Assembly: GCA_947626195.1 (NCBI GenBank)
Contig: CANQRF010000002.1
Coordinates: 124,001-188,000 of the forward strand
From: an uncultured Eggerthellaceae bacterium
GTDB taxonomy: Bacteria > Actinomycetota > Coriobacteriia > Coriobacteriales > Eggerthellaceae
Direction of reading: 5' to 3'
Length of the DNA: 64,000 nucleotides
Position numbers and translations under genes: made by a program. Below, one piece after another: positions 33,179 through 42,143 of the stretch; position 1 is the stretch's first letter; each line of letters begins with the position of its first letter. The notes beneath the pieces were generated by a model. The model did no database searches. It was not told the DNA's origin and saw only the letters and a list, made by a program, of their open reading frames with translations.

Positions 33179-35119
33179 CTACATCAACGGCGTGACGCCG
33201 AAGCCGACGCCGACAAAGGCGAGGATGGCCGCGACAGCCATCACAATCGTCGACGCCCACACGCCGATCGGCGCGACGCGCGACTCGCCGAAGAAGTCTT
33301 CCATGTACCAGTTGCGCGCCGTCGCCGTCGTGATTCCCGAAAGCGAGTTGCGGAAGGTTCGTGCATCGTGATCCTCGCCGACGCCTGCAAGATATACCTT
33401 CACGCGACGCGTCCTCGGAGAACCGAAGCTTCCGAAGAGCACGACCACGACGAAGACGACGCAGATGCTCGCTATCCAGAGATTGTCTGACGTGATGTCC
33501 TGCCCCAGAGCGCCATAGACCGACGCGACATAGGGTTCCACGATGACGAGCGAGATCAGCGGCAGCAGGACACAGGCGACGATCAGGAGAACCGCCATGA
33601 GCAGCAAGGTCCCCCATTCGCTCTTATGCACCGTGAGCTCCACGTTTTCAGGCGATCCGGCGATGCCGGCCAGCTTGCCGAGCCATTTCGCCCAGAACAT
33701 GAACGTGGCCGCCGAGCCGAAGCCGAGGATGAGGATAAGCGCCACCTCGCCGGTGTCGACAAAGGAGACGAGCGTCGCCCATTTCGCCACGAGCATGCCG
33801 AACGGGGCGATGAACATGCCCATGATGCCGAGCATCATGATGCGGGCAAGGCGTGGCATGCGGTCGAACAAAAGATCCATGTCCTCGATGTCGCGGCTGC
33901 CGATGTGGTGCTCGGCGGTGCCGACGCACATGAAGAGAAGCGACTTCGCCAGCGCGTGGAAGAGGATGAGGAAGCAGGCCGCCCAAACCGCCTCGGGAGT
34001 TCCGACCCCCGCGCATGCCGTGATGAGACCGAGGTTGGCAATCGTCGAATAGGCGAGCACGCGCTTGCCGTTGCTCTGCGAGATCGCCATGAACGAGCAC
34101 AGCATGAACGTGATGCCGCCGACGAGCATGACCATAATAGAGGGAACCTCGCAAGCGGCGAACACTGGCGCGAGCTTCACGAGGAGGAAGACGCCGGCCT
34201 TGACCATCGTCGAGGAGTGGAGCAGCGCGCTCGTCGGGGTCGGCGCCACCATGGCTCCCAAGAGCCATGTCTGGAACGGCATCTGAGCCGCCTTCGTGAT
34301 GCCCGCGAATGCGAGGAAGACCGCGACGACCGCGGCGCCCGGGGCGGCCATCGAGCCGTAGGCGATGAACTCCACAAGCGATGCCGTGTGGAGCCATGCC
34401 GTGCAGCAATAGAGCGCGATGGCGAAGCCGATGCCGCCCGCCATGTTCATGATGATCTGGCGAAATGCGTTGCGGATGGCCTCTTCGGTCCGCGTGAACC
34501 CGATGAGCAGAAACGAGCAGAGCGTCGTGACTTCCCAGCCGGTGAACAGCCAGATCAGGTTGTTCGAGAACACGATCACATACATCGCCGAGAGAAAGAC
34601 GAACATGAGCGAGAAGAACATCGGGCGACGATCCCTCGCGCCTTTCGGCTCATGTGCCTGGAAATCCTCCATGTAGCCGATGGCGTAGATGCAGATTCCC
34701 GAGCCGATGACGCCGATGATGAACGTCATGAGAAGCGAGAGCCCGTCGAAGTACAGCCCGAAGGGCACGTCGAGCTCGTGGGCGAACAAGGTCTCCACCA
34801 CAAGCGCCAGAACAACCTGGATGGTTGCGATGATGCCAGCCCAGAAGTTCTTGTAGCGCCATGCAAAGTAAAGCACGACCACCGCGATGAGAACCGTTAT
34901 TCCCGTGCCGATATGGTCGATGATCTCCGAGTCGAACTCGATGAGAATGAGCCTTCCCCCGAATGCGGGCAATGCGACGACGATGAACGCAATCGAGACG
35001 ATGGCGATCACGAAACCCGCGACAAGCACAATGACGCGTCGCGCGCTTTCCGAATGGAAAAGCGCCAACGCCGCGGCGGCGACGAGGGGGAAGATGATGA
35101 GAAACGCGATGAAAGCCAC
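33179..35119 (-). CDS. echA: Ech hydrogenase membrane subunit A (NuoL/MrpA-type antiporter-like)
   Basis: The 646-residue protein has ~14-16 membrane helices. Conserved antiporter regions include FTGWEVTTLCSFLLIGFTR, GITKAAQMPFQTWLLGAMVAPTPTSALLHSSTMVKAG and HALAKSLLFMCVG, with the key Lys and Glu of proton pumps. It is expected to translocate H+ or Na+ coupled to H2/ferredoxin electron transfer. Confidence 0.95.
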   Translation of the reverse strand: MAFIAFLIIFPLVAAAALALFHSESARRVIVLVAGFVIAIVSIAFIVVALPAFGGRLILIEFDSEIIDHIGTGITVLIAVVVLYFAWRYKNFWAGIIATIQVVLALVVETLFAHELDVPFGLYFDGLSLLMTFIIGVIGSGICIYAIGYMEDFQAHEPKGARDRRPMFFSLMFVFLSAMYVIVFSNNLIWLFTGWEVTTLCSFLLIGFTRTEEAIRNAFRQIIMNMAGGIGFAIALYCCTAWLHTASLVEFIAYGSMAAPGAAVVAVFLAFAGITKAAQMPFQTWLLGAMVAPTPTSALLHSSTMVKAGVFLLVKLAPVFAACEVPSIMVMLVGGITFMLCSFMAISQSNGKRVLAYSTIANLGLITACAGVGTPEAVWAACFLILFHALAKSLLFMCVGTAEHHIGSRDIEDMDLLFDRMPRLARIMMLGIMGMFIAPFGMLVAKWATLVSFVDTGEVALILILGFGSAATFMFWAKWLGKLAGIAGSPENVELTVHKSEWGTLLLMAVLLIVACVLLPLISLVIVEPYVASVYGALGQDITSDNLWIASICVVFVVVVLFGSFGSPRTRRVKVYLAGVGEDHDARTFRNSLSGITTATARNWYMEDFFGESRVAPIGVWASTIVMAVAAILAFVGVGFGVTPLM

Positions 35120-35138
35120 GTTGGTCCTCTCTTACCCG

Positions 35139-35402
35139 TTAGTTGTCTTCATCGTCAGGGCCGATGCGAACGACCAAGACACCATCCTTAATTTCGGTCG
35201 AATCAACGGGACGGGCGACGACCACCTCAAGCTCATCGGCAGACATCACCGATGGATCGGCCTCGAGTCCCGTTTTGTCGTCGATGACCATAACGGGCAC
35301 ATCGCTCACAAGACTGAAGAGAAGATTTTCGAGAGTCGGATAACCAGCGTCATTGACAAAGGTCACATCTCCGCGAAATGTTTCACCGTGAATAGAATGC
35401 AT
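35139..35402 (-). CDS. Small protein at the head of the ech operon, unknown function
   Basis: The 87-residue soluble protein (MHSIHGETFRGDVTFV...) has no cysteines or membrane segments and ends in an acidic tail. ATG 35402 has AAAGGGG upstream. It precedes echA by 19 bases, so it probably belongs to the operon. I do not recognise a family; candidate assembly or accessory protein. Confidence 0.6.
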   Translation of the reverse strand: MHSIHGETFRGDVTFVNDAGYPTLENLLFSLVSDVPVMVIDDKTGLEADPSVMSADELEVVVARPVDSTEIKDGVLVVRIGPDDEDN

Positions 35403-35522
35403 CGATACCCCTTTCTCGCCGTTGTGAATTTGCACCGTACGATTTTCTCCGGTAGAGCACACCTTGGCCAGACTACACCGCCTTTCCGCCTTCGCCTGCG
35501 ACAGATAGGCAGATCGTCCCGT

Positions 35523-36464
35523 TCAAACGGTTTGCGGCGTACCGTTGTAATCGCACGATAAAAGCCCTTTATGCCGTTTTTCTCCCACCTTTCCCCCTTT
35601 GCCCTCCCCGCCAAACCTCGCTTCCGCAATCTCATCGAGCTCATCGATGATCGCGCTGAGCAGATAGAGCATGTTGGGATAGACGGTTCCGTCAGGCGCC
35701 GTCAGCTCCACATCGCGCTCGGTTATATCGCATGAGTCCGCATGGCAGAAATTCGATCCCTTGGCTGCGCGCATGACGATCCAGTTCTTATATTCGGTCG
35801 AGCGCAAAGGTGCGATGCCGTCGTTCTCCCCATCGAAAAGGCCGATGAACCATGAGCGGATGTCGAACTTGCGTTTATCCCCCTCTTGAAGGGCGAAGGC
35901 AAGCGAACGGTATTCGATGTCGGGAAGCGGCGGATTCTCCTGAAGAAACGCTTCGCATGATTTCGTCGTCGTGGCGCGGAGAAGCCCCAGGCTGTCGGGA
36001 TGCACATCCCCCATCTTCCTGCCATGTTGATTCACGATCGGCGCGACGACATGCGGCAGGACGAGCGGATCGTGCGCAAGCACCGTGCAGAGCCTCATGC
36101 CATGCATCATGGCGCCGAGCAGCACAAGCGATGCGATGTGCCCCTTTGCCTCGGGAAGGCAGGCGAGATGCGCTGCGTCGAGCCCGCCCTTCGAGTGCGC
36201 GACGATATGGATGCGCTCCTCGCCCGTCTGGTCGCACACGATGCGAAGGCTCTTCACGAGCTCTTTGGCATTGCCATCCACGCTTCCGAAAGCGTCCTCA
36301 TTGCCGAACCAGACGTCGCTTCCATGGGCACGCATCCAGTCGGGAATGCGGCCCCATTGCTCCGAGCGCTTGAGGTTATCGTCGCGGTCATGGAGGCCAT
36401 GCACGAAAAGTATGGGAAGGCGCTTTCCGGTATACGTGCTTCTCGTTTCGTCGATAGCCGTCAT
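35523..36464 (-). CDS. Alpha/beta-hydrolase, lipase-like
   Basis: The 313-residue product has a lipase-type oxyanion strand (LPILFVHGLHDRDDN), the nucleophile elbow AHSKGGLD (G-x-S-x-G variant with Ala in the first position), a candidate acid in FDGENDGIAPL and a candidate His in NFCHADSCD. No export signal. Resembles triacylglycerol-lipase-like hydrolases; substrate unknown. Confidence 0.8.
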   Translation of the reverse strand: MTAIDETRSTYTGKRLPILFVHGLHDRDDNLKRSEQWGRIPDWMRAHGSDVWFGNEDAFGSVDGNAKELVKSLRIVCDQTGEERIHIVAHSKGGLDAAHLACLPEAKGHIASLVLLGAMMHGMRLCTVLAHDPLVLPHVVAPIVNQHGRKMGDVHPDSLGLLRATTTKSCEAFLQENPPLPDIEYRSLAFALQEGDKRKFDIRSWFIGLFDGENDGIAPLRSTEYKNWIVMRAAKGSNFCHADSCDITERDVELTAPDGTVYPNMLYLLSAIIDELDEIAEARFGGEGKGGKVGEKRHKGLLSCDYNGTPQTV

Positions 36465-36476
36465 CGATGCTTCCGC

Positions 36477-36662
36477 TTACGACGGGATCTCTTCTGTCAC
36501 GGCAAGTGTCTCGGGGTCGATCTCGACGATGCCCTCATCATCAACATCGTCGGCTGCATCATCGGTTATCGCAGCGCCGTCTTCCGCCGCCTGCTCGAGA
36601 TCTTCGACAAATAGCTCATGATCGCTTTCGGCAATACGATCGAGAATCCCCCCGTGTTTCAT
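36477..36662 (-). CDS. Small acidic protein, unknown
   Basis: The 61-residue product is strongly acidic (EDGAAITDDAADDVDDEG). ATG 36662 has a weak GAGT; GTG 36671 is an alternative. It sits 12 bases before the hydrolase, so could be co-transcribed. The reading frame is short and of low complexity, so the call is uncertain. Confidence 0.4.
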   Translation of the reverse strand: MKHGGILDRIAESDHELFVEDLEQAAEDGAAITDDAADDVDDEGIVEIDPETLAVTEEIPS

Positions 36663-36671
36663 GGCAATCAC

Positions 36672-36798
36672 TCAACTCTCAATCTCGTCAATATTTTCCA
36701 GTTGGCCTCAGGGGCACAATCGTAAATCAAGGGGCGAGCCGCGCATCGATCGATTGTCTCCTTGTTACCCGAGCGACAAGTCTCATCCCTTGGCTTCA
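36672..36798. other. Intergenic gap, no gene seen
   Basis: The 127 bases upstream of the small acidic ORF contain no credible coding frame. The region could carry the promoter for the ORF and hydrolase, but no strong -35/-10 pair stands out. Confidence 0.4.
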
Positions 36799-36834
36799 CC
36801 TCAATATCGCCCGCTCATGCGGGCGATATTGAGG
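36799..36834 (-). terminator. Perfect 16-bp hairpin after the lipoprotein gene
   Basis: CCTCAATATCGCCCGC and its exact complement enclose the loop TCAT, beginning 5 bases after the lipoprotein stop codon. There is no T-run on the minus strand, so it may be a terminator of atypical type or a 3'-protecting hairpin ending the long dsr transcript. Confidence 0.6.
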
Positions 36835-36839
36835 AGGAT

Positions 36840-37751
36840 TTACCAGGCAGAGCCCACATCCCAGTTTGTCAAGGCCGCACCGACGGCCATCGAGTAGAAC
36901 TGGGAGAGGTTTATCTGATTTTGAAGCCGGCTGAAATCGGTGGGCTGGGCCACCTTCTCACCATAGACGAGCAAGAGCGTCACGCCGGTTCTCCGATTGA
37001 CGAGCGAGGTAGTCTCACCTTCGGGGTTCACCTTTGCCGCCCAGAGGATCTCCCTATCATCGACGTCGACCTGGACGGATTCATCGCTGCCGTCTCGCTC
37101 GTAGGAATACGTCTCTTCATAGCTCTTCCCGTCGGCGTCCGTGATAGAGTAGGACGCGATCTGCCCATCGTCGCCATACTCATAGACCGACGTTGAGCTC
37201 TTTCCCGTTGAATAGTAAACGGTCGTTTCGAGCTTTTTGCATACCGAATTGCTCTCAGCGGTCGTGTAGACCCATCGCCCGCCAATCGTGCCCGAAGGAG
37301 ATCCTTCGGTCGTCCATGATTGGATGTAGGTCCCAACGCCGTTTTCCACCGTATAGGTGGGGCTGTTGTAATGGTAGTTGATGAGCACGTCGTCGTAGGA
37401 TTCCGTCATCGTCGTGATGACGCCCTTATCGTCATATTCGTAGCTCTGCAGATAAGGGACGACGCCGCGTTCCGATTCCACCTTCGCGACAAGACCTTGG
37501 TCGTTATACGTGAGCTCGCAGAAATTATATATTTCGTTGCCACGCAACGTCACCTGCGAAAGGAAGCTCGCTTCCCCTTCGATCTCGGTCGATGTCGTCG
37601 GATTCCCCTGAATCTCCCCCGTTTCGCGCTCGTCAGAGGGCACCTCGGTCATAATCGCGTTGTTGCAACCCGCCAAGACAATCGCCATACAGACGAGAAG
37701 AGAGGCGAGCGCCACTTTGGCCATGAAAGCGGCGCTCGTTATGTTTTTCAT
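36840..37751 (-). CDS. Putative lipoprotein, unknown function
   Basis: The 303-residue product starts with a signal peptide and lipobox (VCMAIVLAGCNN, Cys at ~29), so it should be lipid-anchored on the outside. The rest is rich in Tyr/Asp/Gly beta-strand repeats (YEYDDKGVITTM; YEYGDDGQIASYS; NDQGLVAKVES) of the RHS/YD-like type. Start 37751 has TAAGG, part of the upstream stop. It lies 7 bases downstream of the unknown gene ending at 37759, hence probably the last gene of the dsr-cbiA transcript. Confidence 0.75.
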   Translation of the reverse strand: MKNITSAAFMAKVALASLLVCMAIVLAGCNNAIMTEVPSDERETGEIQGNPTTSTEIEGEASFLSQVTLRGNEIYNFCELTYNDQGLVAKVESERGVVPYLQSYEYDDKGVITTMTESYDDVLINYHYNSPTYTVENGVGTYIQSWTTEGSPSGTIGGRWVYTTAESNSVCKKLETTVYYSTGKSSTSVYEYGDDGQIASYSITDADGKSYEETYSYERDGSDESVQVDVDDREILWAAKVNPEGETTSLVNRRTGVTLLLVYGEKVAQPTDFSRLQNQINLSQFYSMAVGAALTNWDVGSAW

Positions 37752-37758
37752 GCGAACC

Positions 37759-38109
37759 TTACGCATTGATCGCTTCAGTCATGCGAATGAATTGATCCGG
37801 ATTGACCTCAAGGCGATAGCGATAGTCTTCCATGAATTTGAAGTTCTTGATGGCATGGTTGCTCTCAAGCATGATCATGAACGGATCGGCGATGTCTACC
37901 TCGTCAGCCAGAATGACGAAGGTGGCAATTACCTCCTGCTGATCCTGCCATCTCTCCTCTTCAGACTCAATGAAGATATCGCCGACGCGGCTCATGACCT
38001 CATTGTCTTCCGTGCAGCGATAGACGACGAACTTCGTATCGCCTTCGCGCACGATTCCGGCCCAAGCATCACCTTGCAGATAGTGGGTGACTTCAAGTTT
38101 CTTCGCCAT
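37759..38109 (-). CDS. Conserved-looking hypothetical protein downstream of the dsr cluster
   Basis: The 116-residue soluble protein (MAKKLEVTHYLQGDAWAGI...) contains a single cysteine, lacks cofactor motifs, and has an acidic, Glu-rich middle. ATG 38109 is preceded by GGAGG; an upstream in-frame start at 38169 would overlap the amidase gene. Position 16 bases after cbiA suggests an accessory role in the siroheme/sulfite module, but function is unknown. Confidence 0.65.
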   Translation of the reverse strand: MAKKLEVTHYLQGDAWAGIVREGDTKFVVYRCTEDNEVMSRVGDIFIESEEERWQDQQEVIATFVILADEVDIADPFMIMLESNHAIKNFKFMEDYRYRLEVNPDQFIRMTEAINA

Positions 38110-38125
38110 GATTGACCTCCGTCTC

Positions 38126-39583
38126 TCAAACTCGTTCTTTTCGTAAGGCCCGATGCGCTCGAGCCGCACTTACCAAGGATGGCGCCCATTCGGGGGACGC
38201 AATCGCATTTACGTGAAAATACTCGGCGACGGTGCGAGATTTGCATAGCCCGTCACGATGCTCGCCTATCCCGTTTCCCCTCTTGTTGCAAAGGCCGTAT
38301 ACCTCATCGCCCGTCAGCCCGACGAGCCGCGAATGATGGTGCTCGTGTCCTTTGAGGATTGCACCCGTCTTCATCCACGGATGGCTCTCCGTCACCAGCG
38401 CTTCCGTATAGCCGTGGCCTTGGCGATCGGCTTCCATATAGGTATCGCAGGCGAAAAAGCCCACCATCTCAGAGGAAACGCCGTCTACGGTGAGGCTTTT
38501 CGTTAGATACATCAGGCCGCCGCATTCTGCGAACACCACGCCTCCCGCTTCGCAAAAGCCGCGTACGCTTTCACGGAACGAGCGGTTCGCCTCGAGATCC
38601 TTTGCGTACGCCTCGGGAAACCCCCCGCCGATGTAGAGCGCGTCCACGTCGGCAGGCAACGATTCGTCGGCGAGGCTATCGGCAAACACCAATTCAGCGC
38701 CGGCGTTTTCCAATGCCTCGAGGTTTTCCTGATAGTAGAAGTGGAAGGCACTATCCTTGATCACCGCCACTTTCACTGGCCCATCGACCGACGGGGCCTT
38801 TGTAAGAGCCTCCACCTTGCCATCTCGATCCGTTTCGAGAACGCGCGTCGGCGTGCCGTCTTTGAGCGGGAGCCCACCGGCCGCCTGCGCTATCGACAAG
38901 AGCCGGTCGAGGTCGACCGACTCCTCGATAACGTGCGCAACCGCTTCAATCAGCCGCTCCTTCTCGCTGACCTCACCGCATGTCACCAAGCCAAGATGAC
39001 GATCGGCGATGGTCAGCGCCGGATCTTCGGGAACAGCGCCGATCACCTCGATGCCGCAGGTCGATTCGATGGCCTCACGAACAAGGCGCTCATGACGAGC
39101 GCCTTTGATTCGATTGGCTATGACGCCGCAAATCTCAATTTCGCGATCGAACGCGATGCATCCCATGACGATTGCCGCCGCCGTGCGCGTCATGCGCGTC
39201 ACATCGAGGACGAGCACGACCGGCGTGGCCGTTTGCTTTGCCACCTGCGCAGACGAACGGCTTCCCTTCACATCGAATCCGTCGTAAAGGCCCATTGCGG
39301 CCTCGATGAGGCTCACATCGGCGCCACGCGATGCATGGGCGATGGTCGCGTTCATCGTCGGCGGATCCATGAAGAAGCAATCGAGATTACGACTCTGTCG
39401 GCAAGCTGCGCTCGTCTGCCATTCAAGATCGATATAGTCAGGACCCTTCTTGAATGGCTGAACGATCAAGCCCCTATTTCGAAGCGCGCGAATCGCACCT
39501 AAGCTCACCAGCGTCTTACCGCTGCGACCTGAGGGAGCCGAAATCATAAACCTCGGATATTGAAGGTCATTGCGCTTTGCCAT
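38126..39583 (-). CDS. Cobyrinic acid a,c-diamide synthase-like amidase (CbiA/DsrN type)
   Basis: Glutamine-dependent amidase of the CobB/CbiA family, 485 residues: an N-terminal P-loop domain (SAPSGRSGKTLVSLGAIRA) and a C-terminal class I glutamine amidotransferase domain with the nucleophile Cys in FAECGGLMYL. In dsr clusters this gene is called dsrN and is proposed to amidate siroheme for DsrAB. Because the window shows no other cobalamin genes and the gene follows dsrC, DsrN is favoured over CbiA. Confidence 0.85.
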   Translation of the reverse strand: MAKRNDLQYPRFMISAPSGRSGKTLVSLGAIRALRNRGLIVQPFKKGPDYIDLEWQTSAACRQSRNLDCFFMDPPTMNATIAHASRGADVSLIEAAMGLYDGFDVKGSRSSAQVAKQTATPVVLVLDVTRMTRTAAAIVMGCIAFDREIEICGVIANRIKGARHERLVREAIESTCGIEVIGAVPEDPALTIADRHLGLVTCGEVSEKERLIEAVAHVIEESVDLDRLLSIAQAAGGLPLKDGTPTRVLETDRDGKVEALTKAPSVDGPVKVAVIKDSAFHFYYQENLEALENAGAELVFADSLADESLPADVDALYIGGGFPEAYAKDLEANRSFRESVRGFCEAGGVVFAECGGLMYLTKSLTVDGVSSEMVGFFACDTYMEADRQGHGYTEALVTESHPWMKTGAILKGHEHHHSRLVGLTGDEVYGLCNKRGNGIGEHRDGLCKSRTVAEYFHVNAIASPEWAPSLVSAARAHRALRKERV

Positions 39584-39644
39584 ACATCCCGCTCTTCATC
39601 GCAGGCGGCTGCCATTGCAGCGTCGGTCACCTTTGCAAGATCCG

Positions 39645-39664
39645 GAAAGAGGAAAACCTCTTTC
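39645..39664 (-). other. Hairpin between dsrC and the CbiA/DsrN gene
   Basis: GAAAGAGG, a four-base loop (TTTT on the minus strand), CCTCTTTC. There is no T-run after it on the minus strand. A stem here could stabilise the upstream dsrC mRNA end or attenuate readthrough. Confidence 0.5.
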
Positions 39665-39689
39665 GAGCAGATTCTTCTCGAGGAGGTGA

Positions 39690-40004
39690 TTACACGCAAC
39701 CGGTCGGCTTCATCAGGCCAGCGATCTTGCAGGCTCCTTTGCCAGGCCCGCTCGGGAAGAGCTCATAGATCTCAGCATTGGACTTGCCGACGTCCTTGAG
39801 CATCTTGCGCACCATCGGCGCAACGCCGAACTGGGCATAGTAGTCGCGAAGATAGTTGATGATGGCCCAATGCTCGTCAGTCAGCTCAACGTCTTCGGTC
39901 TTGGCGATTGCTTCGGCAACCTCCTCATCCCACTGGGTGGGATCCTCTAAAAAGCCGTCCTCATCGAGAGCGATTACACGATCGCCTACTTGCAACTCTG
40001 CCAT
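39690..40004 (-). CDS. dsrC: Sulfur carrier protein DsrC
   Basis: Substrate partner of DsrAB: accepts the sulfite-derived sulfur as a trisulfide between two C-terminal cysteines, then is reduced at DsrMKJOP. The product is 104 residues, ending LFPSGPGKGACKIAGLMKPTGCV, with Cys92 and the penultimate Cys103 separated by ten residues as in true DsrC rather than TusE. AGGAGG-type ribosome binding site is strong. Confidence 0.97.
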   Translation of the reverse strand: MAELQVGDRVIALDEDGFLEDPTQWDEEVAEAIAKTEDVELTDEHWAIINYLRDYYAQFGVAPMVRKMLKDVGKSNAEIYELFPSGPGKGACKIAGLMKPTGCV

Positions 40005-40097
40005 TACAGCCTCCTATCTTTCTCGTTGCAAATCCCTTTTCGGTTTAACCGTCTGAGGCGACGGGTTAGCCCTATCTTAAAGCCCTCTGCACGGCAC

Positions 40098-41324
40098 CTA
40101 CGATGTCGCCGCCTTTACCGCAGCATTCGCATCGCCTTGCACGTTTTCATTATAGAGGTCGTTCGGCGCCTGATTAAGGCTCTGGCGCACATCGATTGTT
40201 ATTTTGTAAAGTACGGTGAGCACGAGCGCTCCGATGCCGTAGACCCCCATGATCACCAACACCTCGTTGAAGGTCGGGAAATACTGTATGACCTGCTCAA
40301 ACGAGTTCGGCACGAAGCCCGCCAGCACAAGCGCGATGCCCTTGTCGATCCAGCAGGCGACGAACACGGCAATGAGGCCGACGATCAACGTTTTATGGTT
40401 CTTGCGCAACTGGGGGAAGATCAAGAAGGCGATGCCGCCGAAGGCGCATATCGTCGCGATGATCATGGGCACGAAGAGATTCGTCGCGCCTTCCACCCCT
40501 CCGAACAGATAGGCGATGGGGAGCATATGCGCGGGGCTTGCGCTATAGAAGCTCGTGAACACCTCGCAGAGGAAGAAGAACACGTTGATTATCATGGCAT
40601 AGCACACGATTTTCGAGAGCGAGTCGATCGCCTTGTCGCTCACGCGGAACGTGGAGACCCTGCGCATGATGAAGCAGATCAGGATCAAAAGCGCGGGGCC
40701 TGAGGCAAATGCCGACGAGAGGAAGCGCCCTGCCAAGATGGCCGTCTCCCAATAATCACGTCCAGGGAGGCCGCAGAAGAGGAAGGCCGTCACCGTATGG
40801 ATGCTGATGGCGAAGGGAATCGCGATATAGCTCAAGACCTTCACCCATTTCGCTGGCGGAAAGCCCCGGCGCTCAGCGCTCAGCGCTCCCCAGCCGATGA
40901 GGATGTTGAGCAGCAAATACGACGAAAGCACCACCATGTCCCAGAAGATCATCGCATGGGGCGTCGCGAACAGGATGACGTTCATGATACGCACCGGCTG
41001 TCCCAAATCGACTACGACGAAAAGGATCGCCATGAGCACGGCAGCCACCGCGAGGAACTCACCGAAGATGACGACCTTGCCAAATACCTTGTAATTATGC
41101 AGGTAATATGGGATGGCGACCATGACGCCCGAAGCAGCCACGCCGACGAAGAACGCAAACTGGGCGATATAGAGCCCCCAGCTGACGTCGCGGCTCATGC
41201 CGGTGACACCGAGGCCGTTCACGAACTGGTTGGCATAGGCCGCTACGCCGATGCCGATGATGATGAACAGGAAGATGATCCATGCCCAATAGGCTTTAGA
41301 GCCATGAAAGGCTTTCTCAAGCAT
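40098..41324 (-). CDS. dsrP: Sulfite reduction membrane subunit DsrP (NrfD family)
   Basis: The 408-residue integral membrane protein has about ten helices; conserved NrfD-like segments include NGLGVTGMSRDVSWGLYIAQF and WDMVVLSSYLLLN. It oxidises menaquinol and passes electrons to DsrO or DsrJ in DsrMKJOP. Start 41324 has GGAGG; an earlier frame start at 41345 is less plausible. Overlaps dsrO by 8 bp. Confidence 0.95.
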   Translation of the reverse strand: MLEKAFHGSKAYWAWIIFLFIIIGIGVAAYANQFVNGLGVTGMSRDVSWGLYIAQFAFFVGVAASGVMVAIPYYLHNYKVFGKVVIFGEFLAVAAVLMAILFVVVDLGQPVRIMNVILFATPHAMIFWDMVVLSSYLLLNILIGWGALSAERRGFPPAKWVKVLSYIAIPFAISIHTVTAFLFCGLPGRDYWETAILAGRFLSSAFASGPALLILICFIMRRVSTFRVSDKAIDSLSKIVCYAMIINVFFFLCEVFTSFYSASPAHMLPIAYLFGGVEGATNLFVPMIIATICAFGGIAFLIFPQLRKNHKTLIVGLIAVFVACWIDKGIALVLAGFVPNSFEQVIQYFPTFNEVLVIMGVYGIGALVLTVLYKITIDVRQSLNQAPNDLYNENVQGDANAAVKAATS

Positions 41325-42129
41325 TCTCGGCACCTCCTGACACAATGTAGTACATATTCGGGCCCGTTCCCAGATTCGTCCGACGACGGATGAAGAACGC
41401 CTCCCTCAATGCGCGGCTCACTTCGGAATCGGGATCGTTCAGATCGCCGAAAAGGATCGCGCCCTTCGATGCCTCGACGCACAGCGGTATCTCTCCTTTG
41501 TCTATGCGCTCGGCGCAGAGCGTGCATTTTTCGACAACGCCCTTCGTCCTCGTGGGATAGTCGGGATTTATCTCATCCAAATAGAGCCGCGGATCGAAGA
41601 AGTTCAAGCTGCGGGCGCCATAGGGACAGCCGCCCATGCAGAAACGGCAGCCAATGCAGCGGTGCGGGTCCATCATGACAATGCCGTCCGAGCGCTTGAA
41701 CGTCGCTTTCGTGGGGCACACGCGAACGCAGGGCGGATTGTCGCAGTGGTTGCAGAGGACCGGATAGGCGAGCTCGAGGGTCTCCTCCCCCATGTATTCG
41801 TTCTCCATATCAGCGAACGTGTTTTCAAAGGGCTCCGCCCAGATCCATTTCACCTCGGTCTTCGGATCGCCGGTTTGGGGGATGTTGTGCGCCTTGTTGC
41901 AGACCTCGATCATGTCGTCCATCACATCGAGCTTCTCGATCTTCTTCGCGTCGATGACGAATCCCCACTGCTTCGGCGTCGTATCGAAGCTATCGATTAC
42001 GCCAGGGTCTTCCAGCGTGGCAGCCTCGCTGGAGGAGGCCATTGCGCTGCTGACGGCCATCGCCGACACCGGAAGCAAGCTCGTTGCTCCCACTGCGGCT
42101 GCCGCTTTGAGAAACGTGCGTCGTTCCAT
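41317..42129 (-). CDS. dsrO: Exported iron-sulfur subunit DsrO
   Basis: Twin-arginine signal MERRTFLKAAAAVGATSLLP directs it across the membrane. Ferredoxin-type cysteine clusters follow: CNHCDNPPCVRVCP, CIGCRFCMGGCPYG and CTLCAERIDKGEIPLC. It carries electrons outside the membrane between DsrP and DsrJ. Confidence 0.96.
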   Translation of the reverse strand: MERRTFLKAAAAVGATSLLPVSAMAVSSAMASSSEAATLEDPGVIDSFDTTPKQWGFVIDAKKIEKLDVMDDMIEVCNKAHNIPQTGDPKTEVKWIWAEPFENTFADMENEYMGEETLELAYPVLCNHCDNPPCVRVCPTKATFKRSDGIVMMDPHRCIGCRFCMGGCPYGARSLNFFDPRLYLDEINPDYPTRTKGVVEKCTLCAERIDKGEIPLCVEASKGAILFGDLNDPDSEVSRALREAFFIRRRTNLGTGPNMYYIVSGGAENA

Positions 42130-42143
42130 CGCTTCCTCCTCGC

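Noticed and set aside
30109-35119. Respiratory complex I (nuo) instead of a hydrogenase
   Set aside because: The large subunit keeps both NiFe CxxC pairs, the gene set and order are exactly A-F of Ech, and no NuoE/F/G or J/K is present.
33626-35191. A 521-codon plus-strand frame opposite echA
   Set aside because: Highly charged, without motifs; the minus strand encodes a conserved membrane subunit.
39690-40004. TusE (tRNA thiolation) instead of DsrC
   Set aside because: Both C-terminal cysteines with ten residues between them are present and the gene follows dsrMKJOP.
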